Shown here: positions 25,979 to 37,997 of the stretch, piece by piece
Layout of the letters: each line of letters begins with the position of its first letter
Position numbering within the stretch: position 1 is the first letter of the stretch
Origin: Macrobrachium rosenbergii
Taxonomy: Eukaryota > Arthropoda > Malacostraca > Decapoda > Palaemonidae
Reading direction: 5' to 3'
DNA: 64,000 nucleotides
NCBI RefSeq assembly: GCF_040412425.1
Contig: NC_089744.1
Span: 29,507,501-29,571,500 of the forward strand
Made by a program: the position numbers and the translations under genes
The notes under the pieces: generated by a model
Seen by the model: the letters and a program-made list of their open reading frames with translations, nothing else
Told to the model about the DNA's origin: nothing
Database searches by the model: none

Positions 25979-26042
<64 letters not shown>
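25979..26042. repeat. (CT)n microsatellite
   Basis: About 31 CT units. Confidence 0.98.
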
Positions 26043-26044
<2 letters not shown>

Positions 26045-26776
26045 AGTCTTGGAGATTTCTAGGCCGCCTTATGTTTACGAAGTGTCATAAACATTTCTCC
26101 GTGTTATTCTCCTCCGCTGATCTTGTGATTGGTTTGACATTCACCTGTTGTCATTGGTCAGCCTGTCTCATACGGGCGTTGAATAATCTAAGTGGTTTGA
26201 TACGACAGACCCTTGCCCTTAATTGGAGGTACAGCATGCGGACGGATTTCAAGTGCGTCTTGTCCAGCTGTTCGAAAGGTGTATTTATAGAAACATGAAT
26301 AGGACCAGAATTTTGAGGCGTATGACAAAGTTTTGATATTTAGTCCATAGCTCCCATCCTAACCTAACCTATAAGCCATCCTTCAGCTTATCTTTACCCT
26401 CCCCCCCACTACAGTTAGTACCCCCACCCCAACTGAAATGAGTAACCCCAAAATTGCAGTGACCCTTTAGCCCCGCTGGGAAATGATTGATTCAGGCGGC
26501 AGGCAAGTAATAGGGAGTTTTTGTGAAAGATGATTTTATTTATTTTACTACTACTGCTGCTACTGCTGCTAGTGGTGAATGCAATTAATTTGTCATACGG
26601 GGTGACATAAGGTTCAATTTTTGTTCATGTCTTAGTGCCTCTGTTTTGGCAACTGTTCCGCACATGCATGATGATTGATTTACTGCACATACACACATCA
26701 GCATGTGACGGCGAGGAAACATCAATACAGATGATGTTGCATGACCCACCTGGCTTTTGTGCAGCGCACAGTTATG
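26043..26776. other. unannotated non-coding stretch
   Basis: Unique sequence. CCTAACCTAACCT near 26357 resembles two arthropod telomere units but is far too short to mean a telomere. Confidence 0.4.
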
Positions 26777-26811
<35 letters not shown>

Positions 26812-26826
26812 GTATTATATATATAT

Positions 26827-26890
<64 letters not shown>
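26777..26890. repeat. interrupted (TA)n microsatellite
   Basis: TA runs with small interruptions. Confidence 0.98.
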
Positions 26891-26894
<4 letters not shown>

Positions 26895-27370
26895 GAAATT
26901 TTTTTTCGACATCGCATTTTCATTTAGGTTTTTGTCTTTCATATTTTTAAACGAAAACGTGTCTGTTTTCATACATACAGTGACGTATTTACAGTATATG
27001 GGGGTCAGTGGTGAAATAAGTAAATGTGTGTGTGTGTGTAATTACGCCATTTCCTGAGACGGCATGGCTACATCCATACGTAATAAGTGCCCTGACTGGG
27101 CAGTTGCCCGTTTATTTACCTTCGTATATAGAAAGATTATAGATACTCGAAAGGATTTAGGCTTTAGTTGGCCATTAAGGCAGACTCATTGCATAGACAG
27201 GTTGACTTGCAGCCTCACACATGGCAGGTACTTGATCATAGGTACAGTTCGTATCACGTAGTCTTTTCTGTATTGAAATTCAAATATAACTTTACCTGAA
27301 GACTCAGATACCTTTCTAGATTGATATAGATGTGTATTCTGCTGATTCATTAACACAGGAGGTACTTTGG

Positions 27371-27429
<59 letters not shown>

Positions 27430-28140
27430 TGGTGTTCCAGCAGGAGATATCCCTCTTTCTTCAAGTTCCTAGTAAACGGAGTCACGAGCTGACTACAAAT
27501 TGCGTACTTTCGCCTTCCCCGTCTTCCCCTGTCCATTGCAATTGTCAGTGAATTAATTGCTTGTTATGAAAAAAAGACAGAAAGGGCCAGGTCTTCTCTT
27601 TTATATGCATCACTGTATATTCACTTTTTTTTATAGTTGATGCGAATAGGTATTGCACAGTAGTTGTAGAACTTTTGGTTTTGCATTTGTTTCAATTTTT
27701 TTAGCGATATTTTTATTTCATATTTCTAAGAAAAAAAATTTAAATGCAACTAAATAAGGACATTTGATTGTTATTCGAAATTGTATCGTTTGTATTACTC
27801 TCTTCCCAAAAGCTTTTACTTTTTTGTCGTTCCTAGAATTATTGTTTTACGTTTAAGTATGGACGATACTACACATTTTTTATATATCATTTGCGCCATC
27901 AGACACGGATTTTGAAAATATCTTGCCTAAAGATTACTTGGTTCCTAATTAGTATATTTGTCTGTGTGAAAGTGCAATTGATATCCAAATATTTCCTTTT
28001 TTTTTAATTTTTACTTTGAAAATGAATAAGCCATTGTCATAAACAGATCTCGTATAAATTAAAATTTGATACTAAATCATTTTGGTGTTTCATACACATG
28101 GCTTTTCCCTGAAATGATATCACCAATATTTAAATAATGT
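26891..28140. other. unannotated; (ATT)n at 27373-27428
   Basis: AT-rich, with one ATT run and no supported gene. Confidence 0.45.
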
Positions 28141-28211
28141 TACTTCTTTAAAACGAACACCGTATTCTCTTGAATTTCAAGTTAGTGTCCCCTGTGGGCT
28201 TGTCCCATCAT

Positions 28212-28253
<42 letters not shown>
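28141..28253 (+). mobile_element. LINE 3' end, copy B, with (AAT)n tail
   Basis: Only the last ~90 bases of the 3' UTR remain (TTGAATTTCAAGTTAGTG, CCTGTGGGCTTGTCCCAT), then an (AAT)n tail. The tail abuts the LINE body that follows, a head-to-tail arrangement. Confidence 0.8.
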
Positions 28254-28254
<1 letters not shown>

Positions 28255-29655
28255 GTGGTGATACATGTAGAAGAGCCTACCGTGACAAAAAGGCCAAATT
28301 CAACGCATGGAGACAAAGTCGTTCAAATGAAAATGACACCGTTTTTGTTGAGTCTCCCCTTTGCTGCTAATAGAACTTATCACACAGCAGAGAGAAATTA
28401 CAATAGTTCCTTAAAGAGGAAACTTGAAGGAATTACTCGGCCTCATCTGTGGTGTACCAAATTGACATCATCTGTCTTTTGGGTCAGGCTCGTCTTCCAT
28501 TCCACCACCACTAACAGATGATGGTAGATTGGTTACTGGCCCTAGGTAAAAGACTGATCTGCTTCATCGAGCTTTTGAAGCTAAGCAATAAGCTGAGGAT
28601 GCCCCTCTCCGATACTTGTCGTCCTGAACCTATTCTTACAAAATTTGTATTTCGCTCCAGGGATGTTAAAAAAATTCTGGATGATCTTGATAGCGGGGGT
28701 GGAGAAGATCCTGATGGTTTCTTCCTTTTGTTTTTAAAAAAAGTTTCTGGCGTGTTGTCTCACGAGATTATTAGGTTCTTTAGATTTTTATGCCGACGTA
28801 GTATCTTTGCGGATGAGCTCTAAGTTAGTAATGCAGTGCATGTTCCTAAGAGTGGCATATCTGCAGGCCAATCTCAATTCTCCATGTGCTTTCCATGTTG
28901 CTAGAAAACGTATTTTTAAGTCACTATATAAGTATGTGGAATCAAAAGGATTGTTAGCTGGTAATCAGTATGTATACAGGAAGCAGTTAGGTACCAGCGA
29001 TGCTCTTTTAGACTTGACATACCATATGCAAGGGAACCTTGACAAGGGTTTTTAGTGCAGAGTAATTCAATAGATTTTAGTGCTGCTTTCGATTTAGTAA
29101 ATCACGAGGCACTTATTTATAAACCTCAGAATCTCGGAGTGGGAGGATATATTTTAGGATTACTTCAAGATTTTCTTGTTTGTAACTTTTTTATAAGTTG
29201 TATTTCAACAGATGTTTCACATTCACAATTGATCCCTGATCCCCTTTATATGCCGAGGGCAACCAGATTCGCTGAACAGCAGCACCAGTATGCAGTAAAT
29301 GTGCCTCGCTGTCGAACTTCTCAGTTCTAGAGGACCTTTATTCCTCTCACCGTTGGACTGGAACAGCTTCCCAGAGGATGTCGTGTAGTTGGTACTTCAG
29401 AAGTTCAAGCGAAAATTCAATGCATTACTACCCTAACGCTATTCTTCTTGAATTTTAATACATTTTTATCTATTTATTAATTTATTAATTTTTTTTTAAT
29501 AAGTGGTATCTCTTCTTTCTCTATTTCCCTTTACTTCCTCTTACTTCTTTCTAATGAACACTATATTCTTCTTTGGAAGCTTGACTTTCAAGTCACTGGC
29601 CCCTGTGGGCTTGTTCCATATGAATAGTTTTCATTTGCTGAATAATAATAATAAT
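28254..29655 (+). mobile_element. Jockey-like LINE, internally deleted
   Basis: A 5'-truncated non-LTR retrotransposon running from the C-terminal part of the endonuclease/linker region through the first half of the reverse transcriptase. It then jumps to the C-terminal end (NVPRCRTSQF) and 3' UTR and ends in a short (AAT)n tail. The region that should encode the YADD catalytic motif is missing, so a deletion near 29190-29225 removed the middle of the RT domain. Confidence 0.9.
28260..29330 (+). pseudogene. LINE ORF2 reverse transcriptase pseudogene
   Basis: ORF2 proteins of Jockey-type LINEs nick target DNA and reverse-transcribe the element RNA in place. Recognisable pieces in order are AYRDKKAKFNAWRQSRSNEN, AANRTYHTAERNYNSSLKRK, FVFRSRDVKKILDDLDSGGG then EDPDGFF, KSLYKYVESKGLL, QYVYRKQLGTSDALLDL, and RT motif A as IDFSAAFDLVNHEALIYK. 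These pieces sit in different frames separated by at least four frameshifts and stops (near 28320, 28480, 28820 and 29050). RT motifs B and C are absent. The copy is clearly dead. Confidence 0.9.
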
Positions 29656-30181
29656 TACAGAATAATTTGATGAGAAACTGATGTTTGTTTAGTCTCCCAG
29701 ACTTCCGTGACGGTGGCTAATGGTTTTCTTTGTAGAGAGAGAAAGAAAACGTAAGAAATGTGAAAGGTTGACCGAGACTCGACCAGTTTTCTCTTGCCTT
29801 CCACACCAAGTTCATTTAAACAATGTTCGTCGCTGAAAGAAATCTCCATTTATCTCTAATATAAGTGATAAACTAAACAAAATTCTAGAACAAAAAAAAA
29901 AGGGCTGAATAGTTTGAGCTATTTTTTCCCCCGAAAAAATAGAAACTTTTTCAGTTATCGTTCGAAAAGTTGCGGTGGTGATTCCTGCGCTCAGAACGGT
30001 GACACCAAACTTTTCATTACCTTTGCAATTTAACAGAATGCATTGAAGCACAATTCAATGAAGCAGTGCAGTGGTGCAGTTATCTTGTTTTAGAATTGCG
30101 GGATTAATTCAGTAAAAGAGTGCTGTAGCTAAATGAAATTTGGTCGAAATACAATTTTGAAAGGCGATGCAGGTTGATGTT

Positions 30182-30222
<41 letters not shown>

Positions 30223-30507
30223 CAATTATAACTCTTAATTCTGACTTTTTCTTTGTAATCCCTCATAAATGTTTTTTGTTTTTCCTGTTTTTCTCAAGAA
30301 GAATTAGCGGTGTTTTGTATGTTATTATCCCATATATGTATTTTAATCCGGTAGTGAGCAGCAGGGTTTCATAATCGGAAGTCAAAACTCTCTTGGTAAT
30401 GAATAAATTCATTTTCGTATCGTATCCGTATGTAGAATTATTGGCGTTGTCTCATATGTGAGTTTTTTTTTTTTTTCGCAGCTAATTTATTCCCGTTTTC
30501 TTTTCAG
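29656..30507. other. unannotated; poly-T at 30184-30222
   Basis: AT-rich, presumed intron; a T run of ~39 bases is present. No gene is supported. Confidence 0.45.
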
Positions 30508-30556
30508 GTAAGGAAAAATGCAGTAGTTACTGGCGATGGGATCTGGGAATACTAAT
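30508..30556 (+). CDS. candidate 49-bp internal exon
   Basis: It is bounded by a strong acceptor (TCCCGTTTTCTTTTCAG ending at 30507) and a strong donor (GTAAGT at 30557). With two leading bases it reads KEKCSSYWRWDLGILM, plausible protein rich in aromatic residues. Its entry phase exactly complements the exon ending at 20515: the G left there plus GT here makes a Gly codon. Exit is phase 2. I do not recognise the family. Such short exons can arise by chance; the case rests on two strong splice sites and matching phase. Confidence 0.33.
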
Positions 30557-31164
30557 GTAAGTATGCTGAGGTAGAATTATATTCCGTCACAGTGTATTAA
30601 CTGAGAGAGAGAGAGAGCGTTAGTTCAGCCATTCCTTTGACTGGCCTGCATTTCTCTCGTAAACTTCATATATTTTATTCTGCGGAGGTTTATGGCTTTT
30701 CCATTCCTTCCTATACATAGTATGATGTTGCAAGATGAATAGACTATCTGGAATTACCCTTAACTTTATTCAGCCCTTTCGCAAACAATGTGTATATACA
30801 CGATAAGGTTTTGTACACTTGTATATATGTGAGTTGCTTTTATAGAATTTTTCCTTTTTTAAATTCCTTTTTAACTTTATTTCTCCCGAACTCAGATATC
30901 TTTATCATATAATAAAGATGGTTTGTTCGAGTAGATCTAGGCATTGCAGTGTAAAGGAAGAAGTCATGAATACATCAATATTCTTAAAAAAAAAATAGAT
31001 GCCCCGGAAGCTGTCATTTCGGCATGTCCTAAGGCTTGATTTTTTTGGTATATTTTGAAGGACTCTTTTCTATAGTCAGTTTAACACGAGGGGGGAAACA
31101 GATGGAGAAAATATCATCGATATATTTTTCTCTCTTTATGTCCTGTATTTTATTATTGTGTGTG

Positions 31165-31167
<3 letters not shown>
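30557..31167. other. unannotated non-coding stretch
   Basis: AT-rich, nothing supported. Confidence 0.4.

Positions 31168-31241
<74 letters not shown>
31168..31241. repeat. (TA)n microsatellite
   Basis: About 37 TA units, abutting the 3' end of the Penelope-like fragment that follows. Confidence 0.98.
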
Positions 31242-31245
<4 letters not shown>

Positions 31246-31259
31246 TAATTGAATCACGA

Positions 31260-32560
31260 AAATAGGAACTTGAATATATAAATAAAGGCACTGCCATGAA
31301 GAAAAGTGAAACGACGGAGTGGTGCTAGGCCTTTCGACGTACTGTCCTTTACTTGACAGACTGATAGCAGTATAAAAATAAGTTTACAAAGAAAACTCAT
31401 ATAAATGACAGATAGGGATTATAAAGGAAAATATGTTTCTGGAATCCAACACAGTAGAATAATTAGACCTACCAAAGCAGGGGTAAATATATAAGAGGTT
31501 TTACAAAAGTTTAGGCCCAACAGCTTGGAAGCAGTGACACGTCAATTAAAAGATTATACAGGGAAAGATACTGACCCCCTAAAAATGACCGTGGAAAGAA
31601 TAAGCTGATTACAATGTTACAAAAGTAAAACTCTATAATTCTCCTTATGGTAAACAATAACAGTTTTTGCAAAGTGAATATTTTCAGAAAAAATATTTTA
31701 AACATACAGATACACAGAAGGTATATATAACAACTAATTAGTAATTAACTCAGTGATTTTATCTTTAAGGTTATTCTTTAACATTTTACTAATGCAGGGG
31801 TCCGAATAATGCTTGCCAGGGAAGTAAGCTGTATAATAGCAGATTCTAAAAGATTTCGTGAAGAGAAATCGTTCGATCTGGCAATCACTGAACTTTCATT
31901 CCAATTTATCCTGTGAGAGTTGTCACTTGAATGAATATTTCATTGGATGTTTGCCCAGTTTTGACAAAATACTTATGCTGTTTAATTCCTACTTCTAAAT
32001 CCTCACTAGATTGGCCAATATAAAAAGAAGGGCAGTCTAAGCCGGCATTTTATATATTATATGTTGTTGCTTTCCTTGGGGGTATTTTTATTAGTTATTA
32101 TAGGAAAAAACCAGGTTGACATTAGAAGATTTTAACAGTGATTATATGGTTTCAAAACCACTAAAATAAGGCAAGCTAAGAATGTTCTTAGGGTTTTCGT
32201 TCTCCATGTTACTTTCACCATAAAACTTTTTGTGGGCTTCATTATAGCAGATATCTAGTATATGTGAAGGATAACATAAATCTGTTCCTATTTTTCTTCT
32301 GTATTCGATTTCTTGATCCAAATACTGGGGACTGACAATGCGCAATCCTTGTAAAAACATAGAAGAGCAAATTGATATTTTGATATTAAGGTGGTGGCCT
32401 GAATAAAAGTGGACATAAGTTGAGTTGTTGGTTGGTTTCTTATAAATACTGAATTTGCATTAAAATGGTTCTCTATGTATTAAAACATCTAAGAAAGGAA
32501 GGCAATTACCTTTTCTAATTCTAAAGTAAACTTAATGGATGTTTTCAATCTTCGGAACCA
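31260..32560 (-). mobile_element. Penelope-like element fragment (RT end to GIY-YIG)
   Basis: Penelope-like elements encode a reverse transcriptase followed by a GIY-YIG nuclease. On the minus strand I see an RT C-terminal part at about 32540-32360 (LPFLDV, then KPTNNSTYVHFYSGHHLN). Next is a linker at 32360-32145 (QGLRIVSPQYLDQEIEY, PSHILDICYNEAHKKFY, LSLPYFSGFETI). Then comes a decayed GIY-YIG part at about 32060-31900 (GLDCPSFYIGQSSEDL, KQHKYFVKTGQTSNE). The stretch to 31260 is probable 3' non-coding sequence, with TACGTCGAAAGGCCTAGC near 31350. Frames are interrupted by stops and indels, so it is a dead copy truncated at its 5' side. Confidence 0.82.
32145..32360 (-). pseudogene. Penelope-like RT/linker, longest open block
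   Basis: A 72-codon open block of the preceding element, lying between the RT thumb and the GIY-YIG domain. The PSHILDICYNEAHKKFY stretch is well conserved in this group from what I know of the family. Upstream frame breaks separate it from the RT remnant and downstream breaks from the nuclease remnant. Confidence 0.75.
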
Positions 32561-32574
32561 TTTGGTCCTAGAAA

Positions 32575-33075
32575 GATGACTTTATTTCAAAGTGCCGTTC
32601 TTGAACGACAGAACGCACGATTTTTTTTAAAGAAAGAAATATACCCAATTTTTAGCAAATATTTTCCACAAACCACCCCTTCACAATATTCTATAACAAC
32701 TACAAATTCAAGAATTTTTTTAACCATAAAGAAAAACTGCCACCTTCTTATGAATCGGGAATCGTATACAAATATGTATGCCCTCAGTGCCATCTAGTGT
32801 ACGTTGGCGCATCTATTAGAACACTGTATTTCAGATTCCTTGATCATAAGGGGGTGAGTTGTAGAACTGGGAGACCGTTGGCAAAGCCTTTATACTTAGC
32901 CATGAGGTACCACTACCATGAGGTCTGCAACATTAATGTAAATGTTGAAGATTTTAATATCATATTTAGAGGTATAGTGGAAAGTGTTAGATCAGCAGAA
33001 TCTCTGTATATAAGAAAATTAAAACCAGATCTAAATGTGGACTCGTCCAGCTTCCCTTTGAAGTTTTAATATTAA
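32575..33075 (+). mobile_element. second Penelope-like fragment, GIY-YIG end
   Basis: A different Penelope-like subfamily on the opposite strand, diverging from the previous fragment within ~20 bases. It contains only the C-terminal nuclease and a little upstream sequence. Confidence 0.85.
32671..33069 (+). pseudogene. Penelope-like GIY-YIG endonuclease domain fragment
   Basis: The frame is open for about 132 codons: a linker FKNFFNHKEKLPPSYESG, a CPQC pair before the domain, the GIY-YIG start as YVGASIRTLYFRFLDHKG, the basic VSCRTGRPLAKPLY block, HYHEVC, and the C-terminal ESLYIRKLKPDLN with SSSFPLKF before the stop. In the family this domain nicks DNA to prime reverse transcription. The copy is 5'-truncated with no RT, so it cannot be autonomous, but this domain has no internal stop. 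Confidence 0.87.
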
Positions 33076-34257
33076 TATTTTTATAAATTTTTCGATTTTT
33101 ATTATATATATATAAATTTTTTTTTACATGCTACTACTTTGGCCCAGCTTTCAGGTTTAACTTTAGAGAATCGTAGTTATAATTTTGAACGATGCGGTAG
33201 GGCAAGTGTTGTCAGTGCACAATTTTAATTAAAAGTCAAATAAGTAGTCATCCGTTTTAAGCCTTTGTTGTATTTCAAGGTGAAAGAATGTATTATGCCA
33301 GTCAGTCAGTACAGTTTATGTTGAAGGTTAACCTGGCTGTTATCTGCTATGCACTCCTGACTATCGATTTGACCTGGCCTCAGTTGAGGCCATCCGGAGG
33401 AATATTTAGTAAATCAGAGCCTGGAATTTCATTTTCCATAATTACCTCCTGGGAGAAGATCGTGCGGTCCTTAGGGCAAGGTAGGCAGGAAGAATGAATG
33501 GTCCTGTTACAAATTCACCTTTATGAAGGAAGTTTATGCCAAGGTGTCCCTGTGTCCTACAGTGAAGGCTTACTGTATTTTTTTTTTTTTTTTTGAGTAT
33601 TTGTCGAGAAGAAAGGATATTTAAGTTCATCTCATCAGAATTCTACACTTTATTATAATTAACTAAGCAACAAGTACAGCAGTTAATTAGAATAAATGTT
33701 TAGTAAAATCTTTAATACAGCTCTGGCGAGAATAAAATATTGTACTAAAAATATTACGTGTAAAACGTTTACGAATTTTTTTTAGTGATTTTATGTGTAC
33801 GTGTATTTGTATATACATACGTTCATAGAAACAGCACCTCAGTTTAGTAGACGCGCTGTAGATCTGCCTTCTGATAGATAAGAAAGGCTGTTAAGTAAGA
33901 AAAAATACATAGTAAAGCCTACAGTTGAATATTCTCAATATATCTTACAGCTAACAGCAGTTCCACATTGTTCCTAGTCTACACTAACCTGTACTTTACA
34001 CTTAACATTCCGTTTAAGATATTTTTAAATACATTTTATCTAAGGTGGTAGCACAGCAACAATTGATAATGTTGGCGCTGTTAAGTACAGAAATCCATAA
34101 AGTTAAAGTGTTAGTGTAATTATTCCACAATTTGGCGAAACAGCTGTCCTGACCGAAAAACCTCTGACAGAAATTGTCGCATGAGAATCGGAAAAAACTC
34201 TTTCACGAATATTCCTGCAAGAAAGTCATTGATGCCACTAAAGCAATTGCTTTTAAC

Positions 34258-34258
<1 letters not shown>
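33076..34258. other. unannotated non-coding stretch
   Basis: AT-rich unique sequence with a short T run near 33580; nothing supported. Confidence 0.4.
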
Positions 34259-34322
<64 letters not shown>

Positions 34323-34340
34323 TAGATAGATAGATAGATA
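34259..34340. repeat. (TA)n-(GATA)n microsatellite
   Basis: A TA run passes into five GATA units. Confidence 0.97.
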
Positions 34341-34543
34341 TGCACACACACACATTGTTTCCCAATATGTAATTTTCAGGTCAACAAACACTACTTTTTG
34401 CCATTGTCAGTTACTGAATGTTAAAGAACTAATGACTAAAATGGCTTCCTGTGCCATTATTTCTCTTGGTCGTTGCACCACCGACCTTTCACACAGAAAA
34501 TACAGAAAATAATCCTTCCACTTGCTGTTGGGATGAGAATTAT

Positions 34544-34546
<3 letters not shown>

Positions 34547-34588
<42 letters not shown>

Positions 34589-34658
34589 TGTATATATATA
34601 TATCAGCAGTAAATAAGGTATGTGTAGGTGCAACGTCAAAATCTCGCTTGTCATTGTG

Positions 34659-34749
<91 letters not shown>

Positions 34750-34763
34750 ATGTGTATATATAT

Positions 34764-34849
<86 letters not shown>

Positions 34850-34870
34850 ATATATATATGTATTATAATA
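34547..34870. repeat. cluster of long (TA)n tracts
   Basis: TA runs at 34547-34600, 34662-34745 and 34754-34860, with TGTA/TATG interruptions. Frames made only of Tyr and Ile codons here are not genes. Confidence 0.98.
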
Positions 34871-35099
34871 CATATATTATATAAATTGCTTGCATTTTTA
34901 GACTATGTTAAGGCTAAAAATATTTCCATGTCGATATTGTGTTTTAAAAATTTCAAATTCTTTTTCACAATTAATGATATATTTCTGACAGCTACATTTT
35001 TTTTATGAACTTGCAGATTATAGTTAACTTCGTACTTTTATTATTTTACCATTTTCTTTTTTTTAAGCTTTACAAGGTCGTCCTTCCCTGTCCGGATTT

Positions 35100-35261
35100 T
35101 ACTTATATTTTCATTTGTTTATTTGTTAATTTGTTTTTTCATTTTTGATAAGTGATCTCTTCTTTCTGTATATTTCTCAAGAGCGAATTTCAAGTCAGTG
35201 GCCCCTGTGGGCTTGTTCCCTAGGAACAGGGGTCTTCATCTGAATAATAATAATAATAATT
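35100..35261 (+). mobile_element. LINE 3' end, copy C, with (AAT)n tail
   Basis: Truncated 3' UTR with AAGTGATCTCTTCTTTCTGT, TTTCAAGTCAGTGGCCCC and CATCTG followed by a short AAT tail. Confidence 0.85.
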
Positions 35262-35330
35262 TTGAGTGTATCCCGTCGCCCATTGCCACATGCAGCAAAC
35301 CTCGGGACCTGTCCATTTTGATTTTCGGTG

Positions 35331-35331
<1 letters not shown>

Positions 35332-35379
<48 letters not shown>
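35332..35379. repeat. poly-T tract
   Basis: About 46 consecutive T, possibly the poly-A tail of a minus-strand retroposon that I cannot identify. Confidence 0.9.
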
Positions 35380-35380
<1 letters not shown>

Positions 35381-36413
35381 CGGTTGCGAGATTTCTCTTG
35401 ACGTTTGAAAGGCAGATTGAATCTCCCTCTTCATCGCCACTTTAACCTTTTTGTTTGTATTGCACTATTTTGCCATGGGGGTTGAGAGAGAGAGAGAGAG
35501 TCGGGGGGAGGGGTAGGGAGAAAGAGAGAGACTGATGGCATTGCAGTCTGTGTCGAATTTTTATTTATTTATTTACTTGTTTACTTATACGAGTATATAT
35601 ATATATATATATATGTGTGTCTGTGTGTGTGCGCGTGCGTGCGTAACAGAGAGAAAATCAATATAAAGTCTACAGTGTCTAATAACCATAGCCTGGCATC
35701 AGTCTTAATGGTTTGTTTGCCGTCAGTGCGATAAATGTGAAGTCAGCGTCTGTAGGGATCCATTATTGCAGGTCAGAAGGTCTTCAGTGTAGGGGCCTTT
35801 GTCCGCTTCCGAAAAACACACCAGGGACCCCGCGAAGTCGCAGATACAGAGGTGCTTATGTGACTAATGTGTGACTAATCAGACGATAAATAAAGAATCA
35901 GTTTTCCATTGAAGTTTGGTGAAACAGACTTTAGAAATGAAAACACGGGAAAAGGATATTGGAACTCGGTAAAGGTTATAAGACAAGCACAGACCCCATA
36001 TAAAAGGGAGTTTTGAAGCAGACGAGCAGTAGAAAATAGATACGGAGGGAGAGAGAGAGACTGAGTGGTGATAGCGTGAAATATCGTGAAGTGTCGTGAT
36101 AGTGTCGTATCACACAACGAACAGAATCAGAGTCCAAATTTGGGACACCTTCCTCAGACAGACTCGGTTTCAATACCCATCAAGAAATTATAATGGAACT
36201 GTTATCTAAAAGGGGGTAAATAAAACTAAGAAACCCAGAGACAAGCATTCTGAATTAAACCCCCTAAAAGAATACTATTACCTTTAATAACATAAAGAAC
36301 TGTTACAACGAAAGAGTAAGAATTGTGTAAAAACGTTCCTACAAAAAGTAGATTCAGAGTTGAAACAAAGACGCCTCCCCGGTCACGTCCACCTTAAGCT
36401 AGATTGGAAGAAG

Positions 36414-36415
<2 letters not shown>
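35380..36415. other. unannotated; small GA and TA/GT runs
   Basis: Contains short GA runs (35485, 36050) and a TATA/GTGT compound run near 35596-35640. No gene is supported. Confidence 0.4.

Positions 36416-36496
<81 letters not shown>
36416..36496. repeat. (TA)n microsatellite
   Basis: About 40 TA units. Confidence 0.98.
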
Positions 36497-36500
<4 letters not shown>

Positions 36501-36786
36501 GATTCATATAAATACTGATTCTTTGAGGTTAGTTAGTGATAAGTATTACTATATCCTGTCTCCAACAGCATGCTGGTTTGAGTGTTGACAACGTGCCAGT
36601 GGGTAGAGAGAGAGAGAGAGAGAATAAAATGCTCCTGAAACCAGCAGCCGTTAAGGGTGATGGCCTGCAGCAAGTGATGGGACCGGTGGAATTTTGTATT
36701 GACGGAAGGTCCAATTTTAATGTTTACATGGCTGTTTAGTTGGTTTCATCGAATACTTTCAACGAATTCGTCTCTTATGAACCTGT

Positions 36787-37080
36787 CCCCGTAGCGGGAT
36801 AGTGCCGTCAGTGCACCGCGTGCGGTACAATGTAGGCATTACTTAAGGGTCTTTGCTGCGTCCCTTCGTCCCCTAGCTGCAAATTATTTTACTATACCTC
36901 CGTTCATATTCTCTTTCTTCCATCTTACTGTCCACCCTCGCCTAACAATTGATTCATAGTGCAACTGCGAGGTTTTCCTCCTGTTACACATTTCAAACTT
37001 TTACTGTCAATTTCCGTTTCAGCACTGAATGGCCTTAGTTGCCCCAGTGCTTGGCAAGTATGCCTAAAATCTATAAATCA
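36787..37080 (+). repeat. ~300-bp interspersed repeat, copy 3
   Basis: Full-length-like copy: CGTAGCGGGATAGTGCCGTC head, GTCTTTGCTGCGTCCCTTCG, TACCTCCGTTCATATTCTC, GCACTGAATGGCCTTAG, and an AATC-rich tail near 37075. Confidence 0.85.
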
Positions 37081-37261
37081 ATCAATCAGTCAATCTTATG
37101 AACCCCTGAAGCACAAAAAAATAAAATGGAATTTGAATCACGTTTTTGTGCAATAAGCTAGTGGAAACATTCGTACATTTAGTATTTTTATGAAAAAAAT
37201 ATGTATTAAAAACTGTAAATATTTGTTGATTTGGTGATTATTTCACTTGACTCATTTTATA

Positions 37262-37616
37262 ATGTCGAACTACTCAGTTCCAGAGATTCTTTATTCCGTA
37301 CACCGTCGAACTGTAGAACTGTCACCTCAAGATGTGCAAATGGAACCTCAAAAGTTCAAGCGAAGATGCAATGCATTACTGCCCTAGCGCAATTCTCCTT
37401 GCATTTCAATAATTTACTTACATTTTTAGGAATTTATTTATTAATTTGATAATGTATTTTTCCTTTTCTAATAATTGATCTCTTCTTTGTATTTCCCATC
37501 ACCTGTTACTTCTTTCAAATGAACACCATATTCTTTGGAGGCTCGAATTTCAGGTCAATGGCCCACTTTCGGCTTGTTCCATATGAATAGGGTTCATTTT
37601 CTAAATAATAATAATG
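37262..37616 (+). mobile_element. LINE 3' end, copy D, with (AAT)n tail
   Basis: Begins at the C-terminal codons equivalent to CRTTQFQRFFIPYTVEL, then the 3' UTR (GGCTCGAATTTCAGGTCAAT), then a short AAT tail. Confidence 0.85.
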
Positions 37617-37811
37617 ACATAAGAATATATATTTTGTCGGTAAGGTGAAGCAGATGTGATCATGAAAACAAAGTACTGGAAACCATGCTCATTTCAACTT
37701 AGACCCCGAAGAAGCAAATAGTGTGCAGTGCCACTTTTTATAAAATTTTAGTAAACATCTTTTAGGGGGGTGGGTATGACAGGCCATGAACCAAGCGCCC
37801 GGTATACACCA

Positions 37812-37997
37812 GGTGTACCTCCGTTTATAATCTCTCTCTTCCATCCTCTCCAAACAGTTGTTTCATAATGCAACTGCAAGGTTCTCTTTCTGTTGCACAT
37901 TTCAAACCTTTTTCAGTTTCTCTTTCGGCGCTGAATGACCTCATAGGTCCCACCTAGCGCTTTGCCCCTTCCTTTATTTGATATTCCATTCCACACC
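37812..37997 (+). repeat. ~300-bp interspersed repeat, copy 4 (5' truncated)
   Basis: Begins at GTACCTCCGTTTATAATC and retains CAGTTGTTTCATAATGCAAC, GCGCTGAATGACCTCATAGG and the ATTCCATTCC tail. Truncation at the 5' side with the 3' end kept is what retroposition predicts. Confidence 0.8.

Noticed and set aside
26357..26375. Telomere-like CCTAACCTAACCT
   Set aside because: Only two units; a telomere or interstitial telomere block needs many.
34547..34870. Long frames made of alternating Tyr-Ile or Arg-Glu or Ser-Leu codons (here and at all TA, GA and CT tracts)
   Set aside because: They are translations of dinucleotide microsatellites; no unique flanking domain or splice support.
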